This document shows positions 53,121 to 61,453 of a stretch of DNA of 64,000 nt, piece by piece. The DNA is from Rhizobium giardinii bv. giardinii H152 (lineage in GTDB: Bacteria; Pseudomonadota; Alphaproteobacteria; Rhizobiales; Rhizobiaceae), in NCBI RefSeq assembly GCF_000379605.1, contig NZ_KB902680.1:124186-188185 (forward strand), read 5' to 3'. The position numbers and the translations under genes were made by a program. The stretch's first letter is position 1, and every line of letters begins with the position of its first letter. The notes beneath the pieces were generated by a model, which saw only the letters and a program-made list of their open reading frames with translations, searched no databases and was not told the DNA's origin.

Positions 53121-54700
53121 TGCGCGATCTGATCGTTGCTGTCGATGTTGGAACCGGCAGTGCCCGCGCCGGCATTTTCGACAGGCATGGCAAGCAGTTG
53201 GCGCGCGCCGATTATCCGATCGCGATGAACCGGCCCGAGGAAAATCACGCCGAGCACGATTCCGAAAACATCTGGGCGGCTGTCTGCATCGCGGTGAAAA
53301 CGGCCCGCGCCAAGGCCGGGGTGCCGGCCGAAGCCATCGCCGCAATCGGGTTCGACGCCACCTGCTCGCTTGTCGTGCGCGACAGGAGCGGTGCACCCTT
53401 GTCGGTCAACCGCAAGGGTGATCCCCGCTGGGATACCATCGTCTGGCTGGATCATCGCGCCCTGGAACAGGCGGATTTCTGCACTGCCACCGGGCATCCG
53501 GTCCTTGCTCACTCCGGCCGGGTCATGTCACCGGAAATGGAAATGCCGAAGCTCATGTGGTTGAAGCAGAGCCTGCCGCAGCAATGGGAAAAGGCGGGTT
53601 ACTTCTTCGATCTTGCGGACTTCCTCTCCTGGCGGGCGACGGGCAATCCGGCCCGGTCACGTTGCACATTGACTGCGAAATGGAACTACCTTTCCCACAA
53701 GGCGAACGGCTGGCAGGAGGAATTCCTGGCCATGATCGGCCTGGAGGATCTGCTTGAGCGCGGCGGCCTGCCGGAGCAAGCCTTGCCGGTCGGACAATCG
53801 ACCGGACACTTGACGGCTGCGGCGGCGGCCGAACTCGGGCTGCACGAAAAATGCCAGGTGGCGACGGGGCTGATCGACGCCTATGCTGGAGCCATCGGCG
53901 TTCTCGGGGAATTTGCCGGCGCGCCGGACAAGCTCGAAAGGCAGCTCGCCCTGATTGCCGGTACCTCCAGCTGCATCGTTGCCTTTTCAAAGGACATGAA
54001 ACCGGGCTTCGGCATGTGGGGCCCGTATTTCGAGGCTGTGTTTCCGGATAGCTGGCTGGTCGAGGGTGGGCAATCGGCGACGGGGGCGCTGCTCGATCAT
54101 GTCGTGCGCAGCCACAGCGCCGGCGGCGAGCCGGATGCGGAAATCCACGCGCGGATTGTGCTGCGCATCCAGGAGCTGCGCGCGGCCCAGGGTGCGGAGT
54201 TTGCCTCGCGCCTCCATGTGCTTCCGGATTTCCACGGTAATCGTTCGCCGCTCGCCGACCCGCACGCGCTCGGCGTCATCAGCGGTCTGGCACTCGACAG
54301 TTCATTCGATGCCCTGTGCCGGCTCTATTGGCGCACCTGCGTCGCCATCGCGCTCGGGATACGGCATATTCTGGAGATGATGAAGCAGGCCGGTTATGAT
54401 CTCGACACCTTGCACGTCACCGGAGGGCATGTCCGCAATCCACTGTTGATGGAACTGTATTCCGACGTCACCGGCTGCACGGTCGTCGTGCCCGAGACAA
54501 ACGATGCGGTGTTGCTCGGCACGGCCATGGTCGCGGCGGTTGCCGGCGATCTCTATCCCGATCTTGGTGTCGCGGGACCGGCGATGTCACCGGGCGGGAT
54601 TGAGCGCCGCCCCAATCCCGCGTGGAAAGAGGTTTACGATCGAGATTTTCGCAAATTCCTCAGCCTCTACAAACATCGGGCCGAGTTGGAGGCTCTTTGA
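53120..54700 (+). CDS. FGGY-family carbohydrate kinase
   Basis: A 526-residue kinase. N-terminal phosphate-binding VAVDVGTGSARAGIFDRHG, then GFDATCSLVV, WLDHRALEQADF and the C-terminal adenosine motif LHVTGGHVRNPLLMELYSD. The GTGSAR and DHRA pattern resembles the ribulokinase-like branch; the substrate may be a ketose formed by the polyol dehydrogenases, such as ribulose or xylulose. Start overlaps the HAD stop (TAATG). Last gene of the smo operon. Confidence 0.88.
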   Translation: MRDLIVAVDVGTGSARAGIFDRHGKQLARADYPIAMNRPEENHAEHDSENIWAAVCIAVKTARAKAGVPAEAIAAIGFDATCSLVVRDRSGAPLSVNRKGDPRWDTIVWLDHRALEQADFCTATGHPVLAHSGRVMSPEMEMPKLMWLKQSLPQQWEKAGYFFDLADFLSWRATGNPARSRCTLTAKWNYLSHKANGWQEEFLAMIGLEDLLERGGLPEQALPVGQSTGHLTAAAAAELGLHEKCQVATGLIDAYAGAIGVLGEFAGAPDKLERQLALIAGTSSCIVAFSKDMKPGFGMWGPYFEAVFPDSWLVEGGQSATGALLDHVVRSHSAGGEPDAEIHARIVLRIQELRAAQGAEFASRLHVLPDFHGNRSPLADPHALGVISGLALDSSFDALCRLYWRTCVAIALGIRHILEMMKQAGYDLDTLHVTGGHVRNPLLMELYSDVTGCTVVVPETNDAVLLGTAMVAAVAGDLYPDLGVAGPAMSPGGIERRPNPAWKEVYDRDFRKFLSLYKHRAELEAL

Positions 54701-54838
54701 CGGCATTTCTCCGCCGCGATGATTTTTCAGAAAAAAGAAAGATGGCGCGGAACCTTTTTGCGGCGAGCCCGTTTACGCCCTGTCCGGATAGTGCTTCGCA
54801 TCGCCCCCAATGCGAGCACCTCTAATAATGTCCGGCAC

Positions 54839-54867
54839 ACAACTCACACGCCCCCTCGGTGAGTTGT
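54839..54867. other. Perfect 9-bp stem-loop downstream of the kinase gene
   Basis: ACAACTCAC (54839-54847) and GTGAGTTGT (54859-54867) over an 11-base loop. The CTCAC/GTGAG half sites recall the smoE promoter repeats. Confidence 0.5.
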
Positions 54868-54874
54868 CGATATC

Positions 54875-54912
54875 AGCCAGTGTCTTCCCCGGACGCTGGC
54901 TGTTCTTTTTTT
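54875..54912 (+). terminator. Rho-independent terminator of the smo operon
   Basis: AGCCAGTGTC (54875-54884) pairs with GACGCTGGCT (54892-54901), then TGTTCTTTTTTT. Confidence 0.85.
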
Positions 54913-54955
54913 GCCATCAGCCACGGTGTTGCAGGTGCCGTCGCCCGAGGCCGGC

Positions 54956-55978
54956 TCATTCCTCGACGCAGGTGATGATCTCGTATTCCCGCCACGGGAT
55001 TGTCAGGCGATACTCGATACGGTCGGATGTGGTCAGGTACATGGCCCTGCCGCCGACGGCCACCGGCACGACCCTTTCCAGGACCGTCAGTGCAAACGTG
55101 TGATCCTCAACCTCTTTCCTCGACGCTGACGCAGGCGGGAGATGTTCGATCCAGGCCAGCTCGATCGCGTCCTGATCGTCCAGCAGCGTCTCGAAACAAT
55201 CGATCGTCAGCGAATTGATACCGGCAGAGATCGCGCCGTAGGAGGCCGAATTGACGATCAGTTCATGCAGCGCAAGGCCGACGTGCAATGTCGCGTTCGG
55301 CGACAGATGTGCGTTGATGCCGCGGACGGAGATCGGGTTCTCCGTCGCAGGCCAGTAGGCGCTGACTTGCCGCTCCGCCAGCGTGAAGAGATAGGCGCCG
55401 CGCCAGCTGGAATCCGTCACGAGGTCCTGCGAGTAGGCAAGTGATTGAATGCGGCCGCGAAACTTGCTGAGGAAATAGTCGAGGGAAAGCGCCTGGCGCG
55501 CGGTCTGGGTCGCGATGCCCTGGATGATGGCCAGGAGGTTTTTCGAGCGGTGGCTGAGCTCGCGCAGCAGGGTTTTTAGAATGCGCTCGCGGTGGCGAGC
55601 TTCGGAAATATCGGTGATCACGGAGAGAATACCGATCATGCCGAGAGTATCGACGCGCTCAATGTCTATGCGATAGGTGAGCACGCCCGTGGGGGAGAGC
55701 ACGTCGATTTCCGTCGAAGCAGGCGTGTTGCGGCTGGCGACGTCGCGTTTCAAGGCGCTCAGGCGGGCGCCTTCTTCAAATCCGAACACCTCTTTTTCCG
55801 CCTCCGGCCCCGTTGCCAGTGGCTGCAGGACCTTGGGCAGGTTGCCGGAAAGAACGACATCGAGATCGTCGGATTGATAGAGATAGCCCGAACCAGACTT
55901 CTTTAAAATCAGCTCCATCAGGACCGCGTTTGATTTGCCTCCGGTCCCGAGAGGAACTGAATTGCCTGCAGTGGCCAC
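54956..55978 (-). CDS. HWE/HisKA_2-type sensor histidine kinase with PAS domain
   Basis: A 340-residue soluble kinase. A PAS-like domain covers about 25-125; the dimerisation/phosphorylation region is LLRELSHRSKNLLAIIQGIA (His in SHRSKN), typical of the HWE/HisKA_2 kinases that feed PhyR. The ATPase domain has GLALHELIVNSASYGAIS as N-box. The start is GTG with GGAAGG 9 bases upstream. A GGAAA-N17-CGTT element at 56035-56060 resembles an EcfG promoter. Downstream neighbour of phyR on the same strand. Confidence 0.88.
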   Translation of the reverse strand: MATAGNSVPLGTGGKSNAVLMELILKKSGSGYLYQSDDLDVVLSGNLPKVLQPLATGPEAEKEVFGFEEGARLSALKRDVASRNTPASTEIDVLSPTGVLTYRIDIERVDTLGMIGILSVITDISEARHRERILKTLLRELSHRSKNLLAIIQGIATQTARQALSLDYFLSKFRGRIQSLAYSQDLVTDSSWRGAYLFTLAERQVSAYWPATENPISVRGINAHLSPNATLHVGLALHELIVNSASYGAISAGINSLTIDCFETLLDDQDAIELAWIEHLPPASASRKEVEDHTFALTVLERVVPVAVGGRAMYLTTSDRIEYRLTIPWREYEIITCVEE

Positions 55979-56034
55979 GCGATTACGCCTTCCATGCTCT
56001 GATTGATTGTGTGTTCAGCTCCTGTGTCAACGAA

Positions 56035-56060
56035 AACGGCCCCATCCGATCGGCTTTTCC
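56035..56060 (-). promoter_or_regulatory. Possible EcfG-type promoter of the HWE kinase
   Basis: On the minus strand GGAAA, 17 bases, CGTT. One mismatch to the EcfG consensus GGAAC-N16/17-CGTT. It lies 57 bases before the GTG start. Confidence 0.45.
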
Positions 56061-56144
56061 GATGTGGCCGGTTCAAGTTCTGGCTCTCACCGCAGGTGCG
56101 GCAGAGCGTTGAAATCATCTGTCCGGCGGTCCAGGCGGACAGTC

Positions 56145-56939
56145 TCAGGCCGCGGCCTTGGTGGATTCGTTGAAGAACAGCGCCTGGCTGATCAGCGCCT
56201 TGACCATGTCGGGGTTGAACGGCTTGGTGACCAGGAAGGTCGGTTCAGGCCGCTCACCGGTCAACAGGCGTTCCGGGAACGCCGTGATGAAAATCACCGG
56301 AATGGACGTGTTCTTCAGGATGTCATTGACTGCATCTATGCCTGAGCTGCCGTCGGCGAGCTGGATATCGGCAAGCACCATACTGGGCCGCGTCGCCTTG
56401 AAGAGAGCCACGGCTTCGTCGCGGGTGCGGGCAATGCCGGTGACCCTGTGGCCGAGGCTTTCGACCATCTGCTCGATATCGATCGCAATGAGCGGCTCGT
56501 CTTCGATGATCATGATATCGGTGGCGACCTGTCGCGAGATCTCCTCGGAAGCGCGCTCGAGCAACTCGTTCATGCCGCTCTCGGTGGTGCCCAGAACCTC
56601 GGCCGCCTCACTTGTCCGGAAGCCTTCGACGGAGACGAGCAGGAAAGCCTGACGCGCCAACGGCGACACGGACGCGAGGTTGATCGACGCCCGCTTTTCC
56701 CAGGCAAAAGGGGAAACCGGCTCGGGGATCAAAACGGAGGACGAGCCGAACAGCTCTGTATAGAGTCGGAACAGCGCGACCCTGTCGCTGCTCGCCTCCG
56801 GGAAAATGGTGACATCTGCGATCAGCGCTTCCAGGACAGCCGCCACATAGGCGTCACCTGACGTCTGTGACCCGGTCAGTGCACGGGAGTAGCGGCGCAA
56901 ATAGGGAAGGAACGGAGCGATCCGCGTGGAAAGTGACAT
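56145..56939 (-). CDS. phyR: General stress response anti-anti-sigma regulator PhyR
   Basis: A 264-residue PhyR. Residues 1-130 form a sigma-like domain (IAPFLPYLRRYSRALTGSQT, PLARQAFLLVSVEGFRTSEA) that binds NepR when the receiver is phosphorylated. The receiver domain covers 140-255 (IIEDEPLIAIDIEQMVESLG, phospho-Asp in MVLADIQLADGS, Lys in FLVTKPFNPD). Start at 56939 (MSLSTRIAP) with AGGGAG; the frame is open upstream over the promoter. Divergent from nepR-ecfG. Confidence 0.95.
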   Translation of the reverse strand: MSLSTRIAPFLPYLRRYSRALTGSQTSGDAYVAAVLEALIADVTIFPEASSDRVALFRLYTELFGSSSVLIPEPVSPFAWEKRASINLASVSPLARQAFLLVSVEGFRTSEAAEVLGTTESGMNELLERASEEISRQVATDIMIIEDEPLIAIDIEQMVESLGHRVTGIARTRDEAVALFKATRPSMVLADIQLADGSSGIDAVNDILKNTSIPVIFITAFPERLLTGERPEPTFLVTKPFNPDMVKALISQALFFNESTKAAA

Positions 56940-56987
56940 GTAAGGACTCCCTAAATCTGGCCGAGGTGGTGGCCATGACAGGTTGAA

Positions 56988-57012
56988 AACGCCACGAGAA
57001 AAAAAAGGTTCC
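56988..57012 (-). promoter_or_regulatory. EcfG-type promoter of phyR
   Basis: On the minus strand GGAAC, 16 bases, CGTT: a full match to the EcfG consensus. It ends 49 bases before the phyR start, so phyR is probably autoregulated by the sigma factor it releases. Confidence 0.75.
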
Positions 57013-57019
57013 TTGGGAC

Positions 57020-57044
57020 GGAACGATTTTTTTCGCGGTGCATT
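57020..57044 (+). promoter_or_regulatory. EcfG-type promoter of nepR-ecfG
   Basis: GGAAC, 16 bases, CATT: one mismatch to the consensus. It lies 37 bases before the nepR ATG and is back-to-back with the phyR promoter. Confidence 0.55.
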
Positions 57045-57080
57045 ATGCAGCCAGATGAACTCTGAAGGTATTTTCACTGT

Positions 57081-57275
57081 ATGACCTACAAAATTGGGGC
57101 TGGGCGCGATGTGGCAACTCCAGTGCGCGCCGATAATCCGAATGGGCAGATTGCAACCAAGCTTCGCGCACTCTATCTTTCTGTACAGGAAGAAGCCATT
57201 CCTGACCGGTTTCTCGACCTGCTGGAGAAGCTCGATGCGGTCGAGCGCCGGTCGTTATCGGACGTGGCGGAATGA
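57081..57275 (+). CDS. nepR: Anti-sigma factor NepR
   Basis: A 64-residue NepR. The family core IATKLRALYLSVQEEAIPDRFLDLLEKLD is present (shown here in part: ATKLRALYLSVQEEAIPDRF). It holds EcfG inactive until phosphorylated PhyR binds it. The stop overlaps the ecfG ATG (ATGA). Confidence 0.94.
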   Translation: MTYKIGAGRDVATPVRADNPNGQIATKLRALYLSVQEEAIPDRFLDLLEKLDAVERRSLSDVAE

Positions 57276-57838
57276 GTGGCGGCATGACCTCTGAGGAGTC
57301 GAGTTTCAAGCGTGAAATGCTCGCAGCCCTTCCAAGCTTGCGCGCGTTCGCGATGTCGTTGATCGGCCGGCACGACCGCGCCGACGATCTCGTTCAGGAC
57401 ACCATCATGAAGGCTTGGGCCAAACAGGACCACTTCGAGATGGGCACCAACATGAAGGCGTGGCTGTTCACCATTCTGCGCAACGAACTCTACAGCCAGA
57501 TGCGCAAACGTGGACGCGAAGTGCAGGACAGCGACGGCTACTTCACCGAGGCGCTGGCTCAGCATCCTTCGCAGTATGGTTCGCTCGATCTTCAGGACTT
57601 CAAGCGGGCGCTTGAAATGCTGCCGCCGGATCAGCGCGAGGCGATCATCCTGGTCGGTGCTTCCGGCTTCTCCTATGAGGAGGCGGCGGAGATCTGCGGC
57701 TGCGCTCTCGGAACAATCAAAAGCCGCGTCAACCGCGCCCGCCAGCGCCTTCAGGATATTCTCCAGGTGACGGGTGAGAGCGAGTATGGACCGGACGCGA
57801 CATCGGCGCCGATCATCTCGCGCTCTTTTGTTTCCTGA
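57272..57838 (+). CDS. ecfG: ECF sigma factor EcfG (general stress response)
   Basis: A 188-residue ECF15-type sigma factor. Region 2: PSLRAFAMSLIGRHDRADDL, VQDTIMKAWAKQDHF, NMKAWLFTILRN; region 4: LPPDQREAIILVGASGFSYE and CGCALGTIKSRVNRARQRL. Starts within the nepR stop, giving coupled and balanced synthesis with its anti-sigma factor. It should direct RNA polymerase to GGAAC-N16/17-CGTT promoters. Confidence 0.95.
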   Translation: MSGGMTSEESSFKREMLAALPSLRAFAMSLIGRHDRADDLVQDTIMKAWAKQDHFEMGTNMKAWLFTILRNELYSQMRKRGREVQDSDGYFTEALAQHPSQYGSLDLQDFKRALEMLPPDQREAIILVGASGFSYEEAAEICGCALGTIKSRVNRARQRLQDILQVTGESEYGPDATSAPIISRSFVS

Positions 57839-58033
57839 AAACAGGCATTTGGTGTCCGCCCTTCGTCTTCTTCGGATCCGGCGGACTTTCTCTTTCGCAG
57901 AGCGCCGTGATCTGCGGGCATGATTGCACCGGGGTTGGCAATCGTGCAGAACAGCGAGCGACAGGCGCGCTGCATTGGCAGATGCAGCGCGCTCCAATAA
58001 ATGACGGCGCCCCGTGGTTGGGTGTGGAAGTTC

Positions 58034-59539
58034 ATGGATGAAATGAATAGCGATCTTCCGACGGCGGTTGCGGCCGTCATGACATCGCCTCAACGGCTTG
58101 GTGTCCTGCGCTCCGTCGTCCCGGACATGGCTGTGCCGGATGCCGATTTCCGCGAGCTCGCCGAGATTGCCGCCGATCTTTTCAGCGCTCCGATTGCTTT
58201 GGTGACCCTTGTCGATATGCGGCATCAATGGTTCAAGGCCGCGGCTGGGACCACTGAGACGCAGGCCTTGTCAACGGAATCGTTCTGCGTGCATGCGATC
58301 GCGGCGCCCTCAAACGAAGTGTTCGTTGTTGGCGATGCCTCGACCGACCCTCGGTTTGCCGGCCTGCCGCAGGTGACGAGTGCGCCGTTACTGCGGTTTT
58401 ATGCGGGTGCGCCGCTCCTCATCGACGACCAGCCCGTGGGCACGATCTGTGTTTTCGATATCAAGCCGCGCCGGAATCTCCCGCAGCAACTCCTCGTCCA
58501 ATTGCAGCGCCTTTCGCGCGCTGCGGCGGCGTTGTTCAAGCTCAAGCACGAGGCGCGCCAGCGGGCGTTGAAAGAGGCAGCGCTTTCACGCGAGGAGCAG
58601 CGCCATGCCATGGCGCTCGATGCCGCCAATGTCGGCAGCTGGCTCTGGGATATCCGCTCCGGCAGCGTTTCCTGCAATCCCGCGATGCTGCGGATGTTCG
58701 GCATGCCGCCCGCCGGAGTTGCCCAGGCAAGGGACATTTTCAACACAATTCATCCCGAGGATCGCATCGCAACGCTGTCGAAGCTGCGGTCTGCCATGAC
58801 GCGGGACGAGGAGTATGACGGCACGTTTCGGGTCGCCTCCACCGGCCGCTGGCTTCTTGGCCGCGGCCGCGTGCATGAGCGCGATGCCAATGGCAAGCCA
58901 ACGCTTTTTCTCGGCATCAATATCGATGTGACGAATGAACAGATTTCAGCGCAGCGCACGCGGCTGCTTCTGCGCGAGCTCAACCACCGCGTCAAGAACA
59001 CGCTGGCAATGTTGCAGTCGCTGGCGCGGCAGACATTGCGGCAGACCAGCGATCCGCGAGAGTTCATGACAGCTTTCGCCGGCAGGCTTCAATCCATATC
59101 GGAAGCACACGGGCTTTTGTCGGATCACGAATGGGGCGAAATTCACCTTTCGGCTCTGCTGGCCAAGCAACTGGCGCCGCATGTACGCGACTATGCGCGG
59201 CAGATCGAAATTCACAAGGATGAGATTCTACTCGGTCCGGACCAGGCGGTCGGCCTCGGGCTGGTCCTGCACGAACTGGCGACCAATGCCGCAAAATACG
59301 GTTCTCTTGGGGTTCCTAACGGCAAGATCGTCCTTACCGCGCGCGGCGTCGATGAGGACGGCCATCGTGTTCTGCATATGACCTGGACTGAGGTCGGCGG
59401 TCCGCCTGTCAGGGAGCCGGCGCGGCGCGGCTTCGGCTCGATCCTGATCGAACGCAGCCTCGACAAGGTGATGGGCAGTTCGGTGAAGATCGAGTTCCTG
59501 CCCGCGGGACTGACGGCGATCGTCCGGCTCCCCCTTTGA
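58034..59539 (+). CDS. HWE-type sensor histidine kinase with GAF and PAS domains
   Basis: A 501-residue kinase. GAF domain at about 20-165 (SAPIALVTLVDMRHQWFKAA, ESFCVHAIAAP, FYAGAPLLIDDQPVGTICVF), PAS domain at about 185-310 (LDAANVGSWLWDIRSGS, IHPEDRIATLSKL), kinase core LLRELNHRVKNTLAMLQSLA and ATPase region LGLVLHELATNAAKYGSLG. It is a likely phosphodonor or phosphatase for PhyR. Start chosen at 58034 (MDEMNSD) with GGAAG; an ATG at 58001 lacks a ribosome site. Confidence 0.9.
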   Translation: MDEMNSDLPTAVAAVMTSPQRLGVLRSVVPDMAVPDADFRELAEIAADLFSAPIALVTLVDMRHQWFKAAAGTTETQALSTESFCVHAIAAPSNEVFVVGDASTDPRFAGLPQVTSAPLLRFYAGAPLLIDDQPVGTICVFDIKPRRNLPQQLLVQLQRLSRAAAALFKLKHEARQRALKEAALSREEQRHAMALDAANVGSWLWDIRSGSVSCNPAMLRMFGMPPAGVAQARDIFNTIHPEDRIATLSKLRSAMTRDEEYDGTFRVASTGRWLLGRGRVHERDANGKPTLFLGINIDVTNEQISAQRTRLLLRELNHRVKNTLAMLQSLARQTLRQTSDPREFMTAFAGRLQSISEAHGLLSDHEWGEIHLSALLAKQLAPHVRDYARQIEIHKDEILLGPDQAVGLGLVLHELATNAAKYGSLGVPNGKIVLTARGVDEDGHRVLHMTWTEVGGPPVREPARRGFGSILIERSLDKVMGSSVKIEFLPAGLTAIVRLPL

Positions 59540-59551
59540 TCCGGTCTGCGG

Positions 59552-59983
59552 TCAGGAGTGGTCGCTGCTGGGGGGTTTGCGCATCAGCCCAAGCGCGGCT
59601 CCCAGTCCGACGGCGAGACCGGCAGCAAGAAGCGGCTGCTTGCGGAACAGCGTCAGGGCGGTGGCGATTACCAGGCTGGTTTGCGCTTGCGAACGCCGGC
59701 GCTTTTCGGCAGCGATCCGCCGGTCCTGCGCATTGAGCGCGGACATGATGCCGATGATGACGAGGCCAATGGCGAGGGATATGGCTGCGAGTGTGACGGT
59801 GGCCGTCAGCGGCGTGAATATTGTGCTGAGATAGATTGCGGCTGCGACAAGAACGAAAATATAGGCGGTCAGGAAGAACAAGGACGCCAACAGCCACAGG
59901 GCTCCGTTCCGCTTGTAGCGTGATACAATAACGCCAATGTCCGTCAGTACGAGAGCCGAAAGCATCGCGGCCAAGGGACCCAT
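59552..59983 (-). CDS. Small membrane protein, holin-superfamily-like, unknown
   Basis: A 143-residue protein with about four hydrophobic segments (PLAAMLSALVLTDIGVIVS, ALWLLASLFFLTAYIFVLVA, TATVTLAAISLAIGLVIIGI and LLAAGLAVGLGAALGLM) and a basic cytoplasmic stretch RRIAAEKRRRSQ. It resembles membrane proteins near stress loci that are often labelled 'phage holin family'. ATG at 59983 has GTGGAG 8 bases upstream. Convergent with the HWE kinase. Function unknown. Confidence 0.7.
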   Translation of the reverse strand: MGPLAAMLSALVLTDIGVIVSRYKRNGALWLLASLFFLTAYIFVLVAAAIYLSTIFTPLTATVTLAAISLAIGLVIIGIMSALNAQDRRIAAEKRRRSQAQTSLVIATALTLFRKQPLLAAGLAVGLGAALGLMRKPPSSDHS

Positions 59984-60086
59984 TTTCTTCTCCACGGCAA
60001 GAACCCAAGTTCGGCTGGCAACAGTTTGCCGCTTGCCAGCGATGTGACGGGCGATCAGTGCTGACCGCCGCCCGAAGTTGGTTACA

Positions 60087-60440
60087 TCAGCGGCGGAGGA
60101 GAGCTGCGATCAGCAGTCCAACGGCAGCCGCGGCCCCGAGCGTCGCGAAGGGATGGTCGCGAACAGTGTGGCGGACCTGCTTTTCAGTGAGAGCGTAGCG
60201 GCTGCGCAAGTCGGCAATGAGTTGCTCGCCGGTTTCGATCAGGTCCTGAAGGCCGGCTTCCGCGTGTTCGCGTGCGTTATGGGCCTTGGTCCGAACGTCT
60301 TTCGAAGCGTCGGCGCCACGCTGCGACAGGAGGTGCGCAAGGGATGCGATTTCGTCGCGCAGTTCAGTGATCTGATCGTCGATCGGCGTATCGACGAAGC
60401 GCTTCTTTGTGCCGGAACCGGAAAAGAGACCTGTTGCCAT
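60087..60440 (-). CDS. DUF883/ElaB-YqjD-like stress protein
   Basis: A 117-residue protein: an amphipathic, charged helical region (IDDQITELRDEIASLAHLLS, KAHNAREHAEAGLQDLIETG) followed by a C-terminal membrane anchor (HPFATLGAAAAVGLLIAALL) and RR end. This matches the ElaB/YqjD family, inner-membrane proteins that bind ribosomes in stationary phase in E. coli. Position beside the EcfG locus fits a stress role. AGGGGTT lies before the ATG. Confidence 0.78.
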   Translation of the reverse strand: MATGLFSGSGTKKRFVDTPIDDQITELRDEIASLAHLLSQRGADASKDVRTKAHNAREHAEAGLQDLIETGEQLIADLRSRYALTEKQVRHTVRDHPFATLGAAAAVGLLIAALLRR

Positions 60441-60656
60441 GAGAATAAACCCCTATCTGTCGCGGGCGTCCACCATTTACGGCAAACCCGGCGTCTGTCA
60501 TGCCGACACGGGAGATCATCACCGTGTCAGCGGTTCGCGACCTCAACGCGCAGAAGGGTGATTGGTTCCACCGGCGGAACGGCGGGCCAAGCAGGTTTCG
60601 GAAAAGTGTTCCACGGTTTTCCGATCAAAACCTGCGACAAAACAACGAAAGTCTGC

Positions 60657-61445
60657 TTAGCCGGCGGCCGTGTGGGGCAGGACGAACGGGACTGAGCCGG
60701 CGGGCGTGGCGTTGACCCGCATGGCGCAGCCGAAAACGGCTTCCATGACGCCGTCGGTCATCACGTCGTTCGGATGTCCGGCGGCGCGCACACGGCCGCT
60801 CTTCATCATGATCATCCGATCGGCAAACATGGCGGTCAGATTGACGTCATGCATGACGGCGATGACGCCACCCCCGCGGGCGCAGAAATTGCGGGCAAGC
60901 CGCATGATCGTCAGTTGGTGGCGGATGTCGAGGCTTGATACGGGTTCATCCAGCAACAGGAACGCGGGTTCGCCATCCTGTACGGGGTCCCAGATCTGGC
61001 AGAGCGCGCGGGCAAGCTGGACGCGCTGCTGTTCGCCGCCGGAAAGCTCCTGGTAGAATCGCCCGGCGAAACCCGACAGATCGACGGCTTCCAGCGCCTC
61101 CCTGGCGATCCGGTCGGTTTCGTCCGCGCCTGCCTTTGCGCCAACGGACAGACCCATGCGAACGATCTCGCGCACCGTGAAGGGAAAGGAGATCACCGTC
61201 GATTGCGGCAAGACGGCGCGTTTCACCGCGAGTTGCCATGGTTTCAGTGTCGCGATGTCGTGACCGTTGATGCTGACGGTGCCGTCATAGCGGAGTTCGC
61301 CGGCGATCGCCTTGAGAGTGGTGGTTTTGCCGGAGCCGTTCGGACCGACGATGGCCGTCAACTGTCCGGCTACCGCCTCTATGTCGACGCCGTGCAGCAC
61401 CTGTTTTCCGGCAAGTCGGACGGAGAGATTGCTGGCCTTGATCAT
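60657..61445 (-). CDS. hmuV: Haem ABC transporter ATPase HmuV
   Basis: A 262-residue FecE/BtuD-class ATPase. Walker A GPNGSGKTTTL, AVLPQSTVISFPFTV, signature LSGGEQQRVQLARA, Walker B FLLLDEPVSSLD and H-loop AVMHDVNLTAMF. The start at 61445 (MIKASNLSV) has GAGGA upstream and is 8 bases from hmuU. It energises haem uptake through HmuU. Confidence 0.93.
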   Translation of the reverse strand: MIKASNLSVRLAGKQVLHGVDIEAVAGQLTAIVGPNGSGKTTTLKAIAGELRYDGTVSINGHDIATLKPWQLAVKRAVLPQSTVISFPFTVREIVRMGLSVGAKAGADETDRIAREALEAVDLSGFAGRFYQELSGGEQQRVQLARALCQIWDPVQDGEPAFLLLDEPVSSLDIRHQLTIMRLARNFCARGGGVIAVMHDVNLTAMFADRMIMMKSGRVRAAGHPNDVMTDGVMEAVFGCAMRVNATPAGSVPFVLPHTAAG

Positions 61446-61453
61446 GATTGTCC

